From positions 13,036,716 to 13,100,715 of the forward strand of contig NC_045142.1 in NCBI RefSeq assembly GCF_008831285.2: a stretch of 64,000 nucleotides of DNA, in the 5' to 3' direction. Shown in pieces: positions 24,694 to 37,206 of this stretch. The stretch comes from Nymphaea colorata (lineage: Eukaryota > Streptophyta > Magnoliopsida > Nymphaeales > Nymphaeaceae). Position 1 is the first letter of the stretch. Each line of letters begins with the position of its first letter. The notes beneath the pieces are model-generated. The model did not search any database and was not told the DNA's origin. It saw only the letters and a program-made list of their open reading frames with translations. The translations under genes and the position numbers were made by a program.

Positions 24694-25678
24694 CCGCATG
24701 ACTTGCCTTTACTAAAATCAAGCATGGATGTCAACTTGCCAATCTACTTCCAATGTTCTTATACTTCCAAGGTTATCTATTGAAAAGATCTCATCAACTC
24801 TAGATTTTCATAAGGTAGAAGATGAACTTGGGACACTTGACTTGTCACTCTATCACTCCTCTTTGACTTGGTTAGTAACAAGTAGGGAGTTACCATTAAC
24901 CTGTACATGCTAAATGAAGAAGCTTTGAAGGTTTTGGAGCCCTTTGAATGAAGGTTCATAGTTGACTATATTGTGGTTATGCTACAATCTCGAGTTTCAA
25001 TGATAAATGAATCATTTTCCTTCAAGAACAATAAGGAGAATTTGAGAACCTACATTGGTGGCATTTTTTGCCCCATTGAAAAACTTGAAAGTCTTCTGCC
25101 ACTACAAAAAGGAACAATGCCAATTCCCTACTAGAATGATGCCTAAGAAATGCTTTTGTGGATCCTCACTGGCATTTTTTGCCCCATTGAAAAACTTGAA
25201 AGTCTTCTGCCACTACAAAAAGGAACAATGCCAATTCCCTACTAGAATGATGCCTAAGGAATGCTTTTATGGATCCTCACATAGAGGACATGTCATAGAT
25301 GATTGATGTGGGAATAACTTGGAGTTTACTTGTGAATAGGTAATGTCTCAGCTTTTGACAACCTTATACCAAAGCAAAGCATCTTCTCAAGGACATGGTA
25401 CCTTCATTTAAAGCATAAGAAAGTCTTGTTGATGTAGTAGATCACAAAGCCATTATTGGATCTTGTTGTTGAACTAGAAATGCAAGCTCAACAATTGATA
25501 TACACATAACACAAAAAGTCATCCTATTTTTAGTAGCCTCTACATGTGTGGGTTAAGGCAGTGCTGCTAGTCTTTTTCAAACAATACTTGATCATTATTG
25601 GGAAATCTTGCTCATATATGTGTATCACATACATCACATTAACTATTTATGAATAATGAAGAGTTAACCTACCGATGT
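24694..25678. other. Spacer between the two opposed LTR-like sequences
   Basis: About 1 kb containing the 111-bp tandem duplication below. A short frame near 25,250-25,310 reads CFYGSSHRGHVIDD, vaguely like a decayed retroviral-type zinc knuckle (one cysteine missing), so this may be an old gag relic. Too degraded to assign. Confidence 0.3.
25061..25282. repeat. 111-bp tandem duplication that keeps the reading frame
   Basis: Units 25061-25171 and 25172-25282 are nearly identical. The period is exactly 37 codons, so the frame starting at 25055 repeats the segment opening AFFAPLKNLKVFCHYKKEQC. The surrounding sequence has many stops, so the duplication probably arose in non-coding or dead DNA. 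Confidence 0.9.
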
Positions 25679-28295
25679 TGGGGTCTCTCTCTCTTCATCT
25701 CTCTCCCTTTTTGGAGCCTGGGCATAGAGGAACAAGCATCAGAGGAAGGGGAAGAAGCGGCAGCAATGGAGGTGGAGGGCGCCGGTCTCGAGGTAATCCA
25801 TCCTCCCTCTCGAATTTTCTCTGTCTCTTCTATTTGATCTCTCTTTCTTGCCCGCTATCTCATCTATGTTATCTCTAACGCTCTCCCCCTTTTATGTCTC
25901 ATCTACTCCCTCACCCTCTGCTCTCTCTCTCTCTCTTGCCAGCTTTTCTCTCGCCCTCACTGTGTCTCACTGTCTCTCTCTCTCTGTATTCTCTCTCAAC
26001 CGAGCCCTCTCTTACAAACTCCCTCTGGTCTCCCGCACTCTCTCCCTCTCATATGTTTTTTGTTTTACCGTTCCTCATTCTCACCCTTTTCATCTCTCTC
26101 TTCGTCTCTTTATCTCTCTCTCTCCCGTGTGTGTTTCCCTCAGCCGGACTCCATGTCATCCTGTCACCCACTCCCTCATTCTCTTCCAAACTTCTTCACA
26201 AGAACTTTCTCTTACACTCCTTCAGCCGAGCCATCTCTCTCTGTCTTGGCTCTCCCTCTCAACCGAATGCCCCCTTCTATCGTCAAACCTCTCTCGATCT
26301 CTCTTTTGCTCATTCTCACGCTCTTTAGGGCTGTTTTGGATTTGATAGTTGGAGGAATATGTCTTTCCCTCATACCAGCAAATAGAGTGTATTACTGGCG
26401 TCGAAAATAGATATTTTTTTGCTTTTGTTGATTGGTGGAGCGTTTGGATTGGCTATTGGGGACGCTTACAGTAGTTGGGACTCTATGAGAGGGGGTAAGC
26501 GAGGCCTAATAAAACCTATTTTGTCTAATTTTTTGCTTAAGTAAATGACTAATTGTTGTTGGAGCATGTTAGATTCAAGATTGAACGATTTAGGGCACAC
26601 AATAGAGGTTTTATTACATTAGAGAAGGTTTAAGATTGTTTTGGAGGGCCATTGATGCATATTATATTTTATTGGATTTTGTGATGCTTGTGGAAACAAT
26701 AGGTCACGTATGAAATTATGATTTGAATGGACAACAGAACGTGTAAATTCTTAGGGTTTGGATATATGCTAGGTTGCAATAATTATTCTCGTTTTGTGTA
26801 GATTTGACTAAATTTGCTTTATTATTAGTGAGCTAGTGTTGTCATCATTGAATTGACAAGTGGAGAAGCTTGATTGCCATGGTGACGCCTCAACTGAGAA
26901 AGCAAGTTGAGAAACATACTACTGATAGGCTAAATTGAGGTCTTGAAGTTTAATCGATCGGTCATAACCTAGAAAAGATGGAAAAAACTTGTTGTAGGGT
27001 TCTATAGGCTGATTCTACCTTTTGGCGCATTGTTGAGATGGTAACCATTGCTTACCTAAACATATTTTAGAGCGAAGTGAAACAAAAGCTTATCATTTTG
27101 AATTTTTGCAAGTGAACCAGACACATTAAGTAGACCTTGATCAACAAAATTCAGAGCTCGAGGAGATTTTAGGTATTTGTGGAGGCACACAACAAGTATG
27201 GTGGCATTCCAGGCAAATCCTTACCTGGGCCAAATATAGAGTGTGTGTTATCTTCCCAAGTATGTGTTTTTCAAGATTACAAGATCCTATTACTGTGTTT
27301 TGTTTGGATGATGTGTGATATAACTTTTTAATGCCATATGAATGCGTGTGTGAGATTGATTGATTGTTTTTAAATTATTACATGGTGATGTATAGATGTT
27401 AGAAATTATAATTTCTTAGGACAAATTAGGCAGGATATCAAGTTTAGTATCTCTTCGATCTCGATTGTGCATTAGTGAGCATCCTAATATGATATTTACA
27501 TAGGACAACTACGAGCCAATCATTGATTGAGACAACTCTCCATGATTCGGCTAAGTTTTTCATATGAAGTGATTGTTATGGTTTGATTGTTGTGAATATT
27601 GTGAGATTTTTATTTGCGTTATCATTGGGTAGTGATTCATTTGAATGGATTTATCAGGTAGAAGTGCCCATATAGTATGATAGCTAGCTAAGAGTATTGA
27701 TTGAATGTGTAACCCTCTTATAGAGGTGACTTGAGGTATGTGTGTACTTTTGAAGTGAACCAACCTCTAGTTAGTCTTATTATGATTGTGCTCTCATAAA
27801 GATAAGTTAAGAAATAATAATTGATTGGAAGCCAGTGGGTTATGACAATATGTCTAGAATACATCTCACCCTCGCCATTGGTCTTGCCTACTCGAAGCGC
27901 AAACAATGCAAGGGCCTAAGATATTGTTGTGTGATGTGCTTGGAGCATTAGACTCCTACCTATGAAAGACTAAACAAATCTCAATAGAATTCACATATCT
28001 AAGGATGATTGCTCTACTGCTGTTGCGTGAATGGATCCATATTGTTTCAAGCCACCATAGGGGTTGTCTCCTTACTGTAGGCTGCCATTGGTGTGCACAT
28101 GCATGTGTTTGAAGTGATAAGAGTTGTCAATTCACTGAATCAAATGTAAATTAAATGAATAAAACTAATGTGAATGCGCTTAAATTGAATATGACGTTTG
28201 GATTGTGGCAATTGAGTGGTCCCTACATATTGTAGAATATGTGATGGACTCTCATTACAAGTTATATGACTAGATGCGTATATCATAAGATCATT
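25679..28295 (+). mobile_element. Gypsy-type LTR-like sequence (plus), inverted relative to 22,154-24,693
   Basis: Aligns by eye with the reverse complement of 22,154-24,693 in the same block order: a 5' part ending gtctcgaggta, a pyrimidine-rich zone (25,680-26,340), ggggtaagcgaggccta (26,494), the tgtggaggcacacaacaagt zone (27,180), cttaggacaaatta (27,416), gccagtgggtt (27,831), and gtgatgtgcttggagcatt with gtgaatggatccatat (27,930-28,045). Similarity is clear but with many substitutions and indels, so the two copies are old. Its TG start was not recognised. Frames in the CT-rich part are low complexity, not genes. Confidence 0.5.
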
Positions 28296-29692
28296 GTAGA
28301 AGCAATATAATTGAAAAAGTCATCTGAATGAGGAAGAAACAACCTAACAAATAGAAGCAAAAACGTATGTAAGGAAGAAAGGAAGTACAAGAAGTAACAA
28401 AGTATATCAAGATTTTCTTAATCAACTTCTCCAACTCTGAACAAATCACACATTTCCTATAAGTTTCTCCCAACTATTTGGGTTTCTCATGCCCTACTGA
28501 AACAAAAGTTCCAAATCCATGTTAACAAATGAAACAAATAGGTAATCAATAAATAAATTAAATTAGATGGAACAACAAGTAAATGAATAGCTCATATAAC
28601 AATATCTAACACATTGATTAGAGGTGCTCAGTCTTCCCATGAGATTACAGACTAAATGAAAACAACAAGAAAAAACAAACAAAATCAAGGGAATTAACAA
28701 AGTAAATTAGGTTTTTTTTAATCAACTTCTCTAACTTCAAATGAATCACATGTCACCTGTAAACATGTTCCCCTTGCTATTTGGATTTTGGATCCCTATT
28801 TTTATATGGAAAGGTTTTTATTGCAAAAAGATGGCTGATTTGAAAGAATGAACTCACCTTTGATTTAGAAAATGTGTGATAAAAGTTTGGAAATGGGGGC
28901 TTGATATGTATGTATGAGGTTCGACCATTCCTAGTACATGTACCAAGGTAACTAAACAAGTGGTGAATTTTAAGTCATTCAATTGTTAAGTATTTAGATA
29001 TAAACTTAATATGCCTATACGAATGCATGATTGACTTGTTAGTAGGCTTGTTTTGGAAAAATATGATACTTAACCTAACCTTAAAAAGATACATATGTTG
29101 GAAACCCCTAATTGGACCCTTAGGGTTTTAGAAAAGCATAAAGTATCACTAGAAAACTCGTTCATCATTAGGTCCATGCATGTATGTAAGCTAGATCTAC
29201 ATGATGCATGACTTTAATTGAAAATGATGGATTTTAATTGAAAACTTATTTTGTCTATGGTTTTGAAATTTGTTTCGAATATAAATGGTCTAGATTAGAG
29301 AAAACATAAATTTTGATCGAACATATCTTGGATTGGGATAACCAAAAAAAAGGTAAACAAGATAATTTAAAATTGTGGGGTTGGAAACCCAGAAAACTTT
29401 AAAAACAAAGCATGGCTGAGGCTGGGATTTTGAATATTAATTTTGAAATCATAAATATTCATGTTTCTATATTTGAGAAAACAATGCATATCTTCTGGAG
29501 AGACCAAAAGGAGATGAACCACTTCATGCTACATGTTCAGGCAAATGATGCAATTTGAATTGATCTTTCTTGGTTTCTCATGGGAATGTGCATACGGTGA
29601 TGTGGAGTTTAGTGAAAGCATATGCTTGTATGGTCCTATTATAACTTACATGATGCATGTAATGTTTAACATAGATGGAATAGATTTATAAA

Positions 29693-29750
29693 ATACTAAT
29701 AGTTATTTAGATTGAAAACACATACTAATAGTTATTTATATTGAAAACAC
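29693..29750. repeat. 29-bp tandem duplication
   Basis: Units 29693-29721 and 29722-29750, starting atactaatagttattta, one substitution apart. Confidence 0.85.
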
Positions 29751-30540
29751 ATAAGACATTACAATGAGCTAATGGCAATGCATGCCTTGTCAGATCATCT
29801 TGATGCATGAAGGGTCTATGAGTAGCATCTTACAATGCACTAGCTTGCATGGCAAACAAAATTACATGCAATGCGCGAATCAAATTGGTTCTTGTGGATG
29901 CTTGGTGAACAAATTCTAATTTTAGACACAGATGATTGGCTAAACGGGTTCATAATTAGATGAAATTTGATGAACAGTCCTAGACATGTCCTAAATGTGA
30001 CTGGAAGTAACAGAACTTGGGTTTGAGCCCTAGGATGATAGAGAGAAAATATAGAAGTTATTGTAGTGTGTGAAGTTTTAGGAAAACCCAAATTTTTAGG
30101 GTTTTATAGAAAATAGATTGGATTTTTTTTGGTTGAGAGACCAACAAAATGATTTCTGTTTTTTCAAAAATTAGTGGCATTGGAAAGTAGACTTATCAAG
30201 CTTTCCAAGAACACCAAATTTGCAGAAAATTAGCACTGAAAAATATAACTACAAGTATGCAAAATTAAGTCAACTTCTAGTACTTCAATAAGATTTCTGT
30301 AGAAAACCACAAACAACATCCTTTGATAAAAGGCCAAAATAGGATGCTTAAATGATTTTGATGTTGATGAATATTTCGAATGAGACAGTAGACATCTATA
30401 GGTTTGAGACAAGCTATTATATATGAAATTTTGATCTCAAGGTAGAGCTATGGGTTCCAAGATTAGGTTAAAATCTAGGATTTTGTAGAAGATTTATACA
30501 GAAAATAGTTGGTAAAGAATTAGCTCGACTGTGTGCCTAG

Positions 30541-30712
30541 GGGACTCAGCTTTTTAAGAAATTTTAGGCATGAACAAAGAACTCTTAGAGCTTTCAATGA
30601 GATAGTATATTTGGAAATCTGATGTTGGGACTCAGCTTTTTAAGAAGTTTTAGGCATGAACAAAGAACTCTTAGAGCTTTCAATGAGATATTATATGTGG
30701 AAATCTGATGTT
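30541..30712. repeat. 86-bp tandem duplication
   Basis: Units 30541-30626 and 30627-30712 begin gggactcagctttttaagaa and differ at only a few positions. Confidence 0.9.
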
Positions 30713-31828
30713 TGGGTAGAGGGCACTGAATTTCCAAAGTTATAAAATTTCAAGCTCATTTCACCAAAATCTTTTATTTCGGAAAATAGATTCTCTTTGG
30801 AAGGGGAAACAAGGGACACACTGGGCTTGGTTTTGACCAACCTTGATATGGGGACTTCTGAGACAAGAGAGAAACAAACATATTTTACAGAAATCACAAT
30901 TTTCCCCAAATCAGGAGCTATGGTTTAACAAAGCTGGGTTAAATTCTGATTTTTGGACAAATTTTGAACAAAGCCAAACATAATTTCTAAGGTTCTCGTA
31001 TAGATTCCTAATGGTTTGGTTCGACTTTTGTTAACATGATATCCATTTAAGATACATTCAAACATGCTAATTTGAAAGCAAATTAAACAGAATGCATAAT
31101 ATGCAATTGAACTTCATAAGCACATAAATCCTCAAAATGCATGTCATTATAACTAATTACATGAGAGCCCGTTTGATGCACAGGAAGAATTTAACGTGGT
31201 ACATTTACCATGGTAAATTTTTCTGGATAAGTTTATAGGATGAAATTTCTCCCTTTTCCAATCTGAGGCCTTGTTTGATGCACATGAAGAATTTAACTAA
31301 CCTTGTTTGATGCACAGGGTAGTTTTTTGCAGAGTAAAATTAACTATGTTTGATGCACATGGTAGAAAAATTGAAAGACTTTTTTCAGAACTGTTAGTAG
31401 TTATTTTTTTTTCTTCTCCTCCCCAATTTGACGTGGGAAGATATTGGAAGACGATCAAGCAATATAAAGAGCACTTCAAACAACAATTCCTAGCTAAGGA
31501 TCCAGCAATAGAGAGAGCACTTCAAACAGCAATTCCAAAAATTGAGCTCAATTCCTAGCTAAGAGGTCTTGTTCCGCTATGCTACAGGACGAATTAGTTG
31601 CCCTACAACGAAATATCCGAGAGTTCTACAACGAAGGACAAAAGAGAAAACCTGGGTTGGTAAGCAAGGAGTTTCTGAATCATGCAACATAAAATGTGGT
31701 GCTTTTGTTACTTTAAACCAGTTTTCCACTAGCTTTTATTGTGCAACAGCTGATGGAGCAACTAAAATATACATTTAGTGCAACCTATGGCTTGCAACGG
31801 CTGAAGAGCAGAAAAGAAAAGAAAAACC

Positions 31829-32149
31829 TCTATTGCATGTCCAACTGAAGAAAAGGAAAAGAAATCAGTAGATGAGGAAGTGGACATAGAAATGTATAGG
31901 TCGCTCTCATGGCGTGATTTTGACATATCTTATGGCATGACTCTGTATCAAAGGCAGCAGATGAGGAGATTCGTTCAGTCATTTTCCAGGCAGCAGACTA
32001 AACATGGCAGCTTGAAATCAAAATGAACAACGTTCCGTGAAATTAATGTAGAGCTCGTGAGGATTAATCAAGTAATGTGTCCTCAATGGGCAACCCATAT
32101 GACCTGTTCTGGTCAAGAAAGAAGACCGACTTTCGAAGAACTTGTATAA
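31829..32149 (+). pseudogene. Broken coding-like stretch inside the TIR element, family unknown
   Basis: One frame runs about 106 codons from 31829 to stop taa at 32147-32149 with a single internal tga. It contains SVDEEVDIEMYRSLSWRDFD, YGMTLYQRQQMRRFVQSFSR and, after the tga, INVELVRINQVMCPQWATHM and QERRPTFEEL. The mixed, non-repetitive composition looks like former protein rather than chance. Near 31,580 another stretch reads MLQDELVALQRNIREFYNEG. I do not recognise the family. It could be a captured host exon or decayed transposon protein. Confidence 0.3.
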
Positions 32150-32399
32150 CGCATGATCATTCTTCATTCATAAATTAAAGCATACATGGTTTCTCATGAC
32201 AAGGTAATCCCACAAAGATTTTTAGACATATCTGATACCTACATGTTTTGCTGCTCGAAGTAAAACCCCTCAATATAAAAGAAAATTTTCCTATTGTTTG
32301 ACATGTTCTGCACACAAGTCTTTCTTTTCAACATTATTTCTTGCTCAATTTCAGAATTTCAATGGAGTTAAAACAGAGAAAAAAATTTTGGGCATTTCT

Positions 32400-32740
32400 G
32401 AAAGGGACACAGCGAGAGCAAGAGAGAAACCTGTGGCGATGGCGAGGGAGGAGGAGACAGTGGGGAAAATGAGTGAGAGAGGGAAAATCGAGAGCCCTAA
32501 TGGCTTCATGGAGAGGAAGGGGTGAGAAAGAGAGACGAGAGATGGTGTCTGAAGGCCTGCGTGTGAAGAAAGAGAGAGAGCAAGAGAGGAGAGGAAGGAG
32601 AGAGAGAAAAAGGAGAGGGGAAAGGCGATGGAGGGGAAAGAGGCAGTGAGAGAGGAGAGGAACGAGAGATTGAGAGAGGAGAGGGGAAGAGGTGACAGAG
32701 GGGAAAGAGGCAGCGAGAACAGATTCTTTTGAGAGCCTAA
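32400..32740. repeat. Purine-rich (GA) minisatellite
   Basis: About 340 bases dominated by gagaga/gaggag motifs on the plus strand with irregular units. Frames through it are low complexity on both strands and are not genes. Confidence 0.75.
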
Positions 32741-32942
32741 CGGCTCTCAAAAAAATCTGCGGTAAATTCCTCTCGCTGAGAGCTCAGACTTTTTTTTCGA
32801 GTGAATTTTAACTTCATCGTACACAATTTGCAGGTGGAATTTAACGGCGTTTGATGCACGCAACACTCGTCAGGGTGAATTTCCTCTCGCCGTACAAATT
32901 TCACCCGATGCATAGGATTTTTCCTGTGCATCAAACGGGCCC

Positions 32943-33565
32943 TGAGAGATATCTTGCATTGAAAGGGAGGTGTGTCCTCCACATGTGGCTTTTAAATAAC
33001 AAGCTATGCATGAAATAGAACCATCTAGTACCCATTAAATGAACTAGTTAAGGCATCAAACATGAGGTCAACATGACACATTTAGAGCACATGAGCTTGT
33101 TTGTATTGATCAATTGAGAAATAACGAGGACACTTGAGAGAAAATGTATAGACACAACGAGAGATTAAAGTGATAATGGATTAAAATGATGATGGATTAA
33201 GGGGGATATCAAGAAGAATAGACAAAAAAATGAAATTGAAAGAAGAAAGAAGAAGACCAGATCATAAGAGAAACAACAACCAGCAAGAGTACATGTCTAC
33301 CTTACGTGAAAAGGTTGTGTTGCTGTCTATGCTTCACCTCTTCTCCTCTTTGGATGCTCATAAAGGGAGACATATATAATGCAAATTAAAAAAAAAAAAC
33401 CTTTAGCACAAGAGTAAACCATGGAGGAGGGAATCTTGTAACAATTTCTAGAATATATAAAGTTGCATCTTTTGAGAATTTGCCTTTTTATTTTTTGTGT
33501 TGTTTTTCTTTCATGGACCACACCTCACCTCATCGATCATTGCAGAAAGGGATGATAAATCCTTG
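32943..33565. other. Unassigned AT-rich spacer
   Basis: About 620 bases between the TIR element and Copia E. No gene, repeat or regulatory site supported. Confidence 0.5.
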
Positions 33566-33570
33566 CTCTA

Positions 33571-33937
33571 TGTAAAAAGAAAATTATTCAACCTCATGTT
33601 AACTAATGAATATGCACATTTGTTTACATATCTTGAGTTTTTCAGTAGAAGATCATGAAGAAAAGGTAGTTGCATGACTTTCGTGCTCCGTAGGGACAAG
33701 GTTCTCACACAGTTTCAAAAAACCTTCAATGTTCCACAACCCTGATCACTCAAGGACTTCCTTTCATTCTTTTGGATATTGTGTTCATCTACTTTCTCTT
33801 CCTAAAATCCCATACTTGTATGTGCTATAATAACCACCACCCTAGTGGTCAGTTCATGCAGTTAGGCAACTCATTTGAGTTTTTATGTGGGTTTGGATCC
33901 AGCCCATCATGGGTGAATTTAGATCTAAAATTTAGCA
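33571..33937 (-). repeat. 3' LTR of Copia E
   Basis: Aligns directly with 41260-41629 (shared blocks include tcagtagaagatc, aatgttccacaacc, ttaggcaa and cccatcatggg). On the minus strand it starts tgctaaat and ends tctttttaca. Clearly diverged from its partner. Confidence 0.8.
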
Positions 33938-35144
33938 TTCTCCAACTCGCACATGATGGGTAAACTATTTATTATCCTTGCAGAGTAATCAACTGTGTAC
34001 CGATTAGCATAATATTATGACTCAACTTGCAAAAGGAAAATAATGTGTGTACTCTAGGTATACGCATAACTCATTGTACCCTAGACCAAATTTCACCTTC
34101 ACAAATCTCAACACATTCAATCCTTCTGCATACAATGATACTGAATATGTTAGGCTGAGGTCTTCCAATGTACTTATTCAATTATTATTCATTATAGTCT
34201 ATCCTTGTGGTAATTCAATTTGCTGGCATTAAATAATAAAACATTTGTGAAGTGACAAATGATCTTACTCTCCTACATGTATTCATTAAATCAAAATTAG
34301 TTGTTTTCCTATATATATCCCTATTGGACAGAATCATTCATAGTCTTTAGACAATACACTAAAGTAGCATTACTAATTCATCATGAAAAAATACATTCAA
34401 GAGTTTATAAAAGAAATATATATATATATATATATATAATGGATATGAAATCCAACAACCATAGAACTCACACAATGGAGGAGCAGAGACCATCATTTGT
34501 TTCTCATATATGGTCCACTTTGTTGATTTAATGGTAGCATATGTGTTATGTCTCACATACTATGGCAAAGCTATCTCATCATTGCAGTAATTAATTAATT
34601 TTTGTTATACAAATCACCAAAAGTCCAATCACTCCAAAGAGATTACTCAAGTTATCAAAGATATCCCTTTTAGTCCAACTAAGATAATTTGAGCCATTGG
34701 ATCTGGTTACCAAGTTTTACATGATTTTTAGAGATCATGTTAGTTTTATGATTTCTACTGTTAGCCTCATTTTGATTCAATCAAGGTGACGTTTTAAAAT
34801 ACACATACACAAGATGCCACTAATACGCAATGTTATTTATTAACATGTCTCAAATTTATTGACATCTTAACATACAAAACTTGCCTCACTTATCAATAAT
34901 TATCCTTAGGCATTGTTCATCTCATCTCAGCTTGTCTTTCACATATTGCTTAAGGTGATCAGTTCGTATGAGTGAATAATCTCAACCTGGTTGCACAACC
35001 TAACATAGATATGCAAATGTTCAAAAACAATTATCACATAAAAGTTCAACTTTTAGATTCTATTAAGTTTGATTGATATTGCATGCTTTTCTAATACATT
35101 AGTAGCAATTGACTTACTTAATAGATCAGCTATCATTTTCCTTT

Positions 35145-35723
35145 CTAGGCAACACCACACATGTACTTACATTTAGTGTCAATTAGTATCCATGTATTTG
35201 GTTTTACTATGAGAATTTTTTGATCTCCTTGATTATCACAATAGACAATTATTGAGACATTTGCTTTCAGGACAATCCAAAGATGCTTACATAATTTTCT
35301 CAACCAAACGCCTTCTTGTACTGTCATAGATCCAACTAAAAATTTTTCTTCCATGGTTGATAGGGCTACACATATTTTAAGATATTACACCATTGTTAAG
35401 CAAAAACACATATTCAAATGTGAATTTCCGCTCATTAGGGTGTATCCTCCTTCAGCTGCATTAGTATAGTCCTCTATATGTAAATCTCCACAATGACAGT
35501 ATAGAGATAAATTTTTAGTGTCCTTCAAGTATCGCATGATTCTCTTAACAACTTTCAAGGGAGCACGTCTAAGGCTTGATTGGTATCGAGTGACCATACC
35601 GACTGCAGGACATATGTCTGATTGTGTACACATTGTTAAGTACATTAGCCTATCAACCACATTAGATATGGTTGATATTTGTGGATGCATTTTTTTATAG
35701 GTTGTCTCTTTCTGGAGTACCAA
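35145..35723 (-). pseudogene. Copia E reverse transcriptase C-terminus and RNase H remnants
   Basis: The minus frame 35723-35385 has LMYLTMCTQSDICPAVGMVT and KRIMRYLKDTKNLSLYCH, the region after the reverse-transcriptase active site in Copia polyproteins (normally a YLT-x-TRPDI motif). The minus frame 35354-35145 has WLRKLCKHLW and IVYCDNQGDQKI, the RNase H CDN motif. Stops and frameshifts separate them. Confidence 0.7.
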
Positions 35724-36411
35724 TTGGTTTGCAGCTTTGCATATTAATTTGCTTTTAGATCTTCTTTATATGAGAGCAAGAAGTCTTTTGAACATTTCTT
35801 TTAATTTAAATACCCAAGAATGATTGTTGTGTCATCCATGTCCTTCATCTCAAAATAAATAGACAACCAATCCTTGGTTAATTTTCATAAGTCTATGTCA
35901 TTATTAGCTAATAGTATATCATTAACATAAAGTGAGAGAATCACAAACTTATATTTTTTGTTGTTTCATATAAACACAGTAATCTTCATCAATCATATCA
36001 AAATCATTCAAAATGATGGCCCTATGAAATTTTCAGTACCACTACCTTGATGATTGCTTAAGCCCATAAAGGGACTGCATGAGTTTGTAAACATTGCACT
36101 CATAGCCTTTGACAATAAACCCTTTCTCTTTATATTTAAAACTCATTTATTCCCAATAGTCTTCTTTCCTAAAGGAGGATCAACTAATTCTCTGACTTTA
36201 TTGGTGTTCAAGGATATCATCTCTTTTTCAATTGCACCCTTCTAAGCAAAAGAAAACTTAACATACAGATTTTAGAATGTCAATGTCATCTGGAGATGTC
36301 ATCATAAATTCTCATTCTATGTCAAATTTGTGTAGCAAAACCCTCTTTCTCATACTTTGATAGCACTGATACTGCAAGAATGCTACTCTATGCAAGGTTC
36401 ACTTCAATTAT

Positions 36412-37206
36412 CTAGAGCGATTGACAAATCTTGGTTTGTATCTTAGTTTCTTGAACAATATTATTTACTTGCTCGGGATTATTGAACTTATATAGTTGAA
36501 TATCTCTGCCTATATCACCTTTGCTAGGATATTCATTTTTCAAAAATGTATTGTCTTGAGAATATATTTCAGTAATACTCCCATCAGTATTTTCTCCTAA
36601 TAATACATATCTTTTGAGGTGTTTATAATATTTGATAAAGATATATATTTTTCTTCTTAGATCCAATTTTCTATGTGGACGAGAAGGATCGTGAACATAT
36701 GCCACTGACCCCAAGGTCTTAAGTGACTTAAGTTTGGCTATGTTATTTGTTCACAACTTATAAGGAGTTAATGAGAACATATTTAAGAACATGTGTCACA
36801 ATTAATAAACAAACCTTCTAAAATGAGAAAGATCATTGTGCTTGGATCATCATAGATCCAACCATTTCATTAAGGTTCTATTTCTCCTTTTTACAACCTT
36901 ATTTTGTTGTGGTGTGTGAAGAGTAGTCAATTGTATATCTATTCATTTCTCATCACAAAGTTCCTTGAACTATTTGGATGGATATTTTATACCTTAGTTC
37001 ATTCTAAGAGCATTGATTCTATGATCACAATGAATTTTAACCAAATTCATAAAGCATCTAATACAATCCAACACTTCAGATTCATGAGAAATAAGATATA
37101 CATATTCATACCAAGAATAGTCATCAATATGTGTAATAAAGTATGACACACTATGACTATTAGCTACACTCAAAAGACCACATATATCTAAATGGATTAA
37201 TTGCAA
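36412..37206 (-). pseudogene. Copia E integrase remnants
   Basis: The minus frame from 37206 reads MQLIHLDICGLLSVANSHSV and FITHIDDYSWYEYVYLISHE, the integrase catalytic core start (H-x-D-x-x-G and D-D-Y-S motifs). The frame from 36714 has KHLKRYVLLGE and DNTFLKNEYPS from the integrase C-terminal region. Broken by stops. Confidence 0.7.

Larger units (their letters stand above)
28296..31164. other. AT-rich unassigned region
   Basis: About 2.9 kb without a supported gene. It contains the two tandem duplications listed, and a similar block (ttaatcaacttct with following aatcacat) at about 28,418 and 28,718 in the same orientation. It probably consists of eroded repeats. Confidence 0.45.
31165..32942. 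mobile_element. DNA-transposon-like element with 20-bp terminal inverted repeats
   Basis: The left end gagcccgtttgatgcacagg (31165-31184) is the inverse of the right end (32923-32942) with one mismatch in 20. The core motif gtttgatgcaca recurs inside at about 31272, 31307 and 31349, as subterminal repeats do. A purine-rich minisatellite fills 32,400-32,740. The sextet tgagag occurs next to both ends but at slightly different offsets, so the target duplication and superfamily (hAT, Harbinger or Mutator) are undecided. No transposase was recognised; one broken coding-like stretch lies inside. Confidence 0.55.

Noticed and set aside
25848-26410. Three long overlapping plus-strand frames of 116-165 codons
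   Set aside because: Low-complexity Ser/Leu/Pro translations of a CT-rich tract; several frames are open at once because the sequence is pyrimidine-rich.
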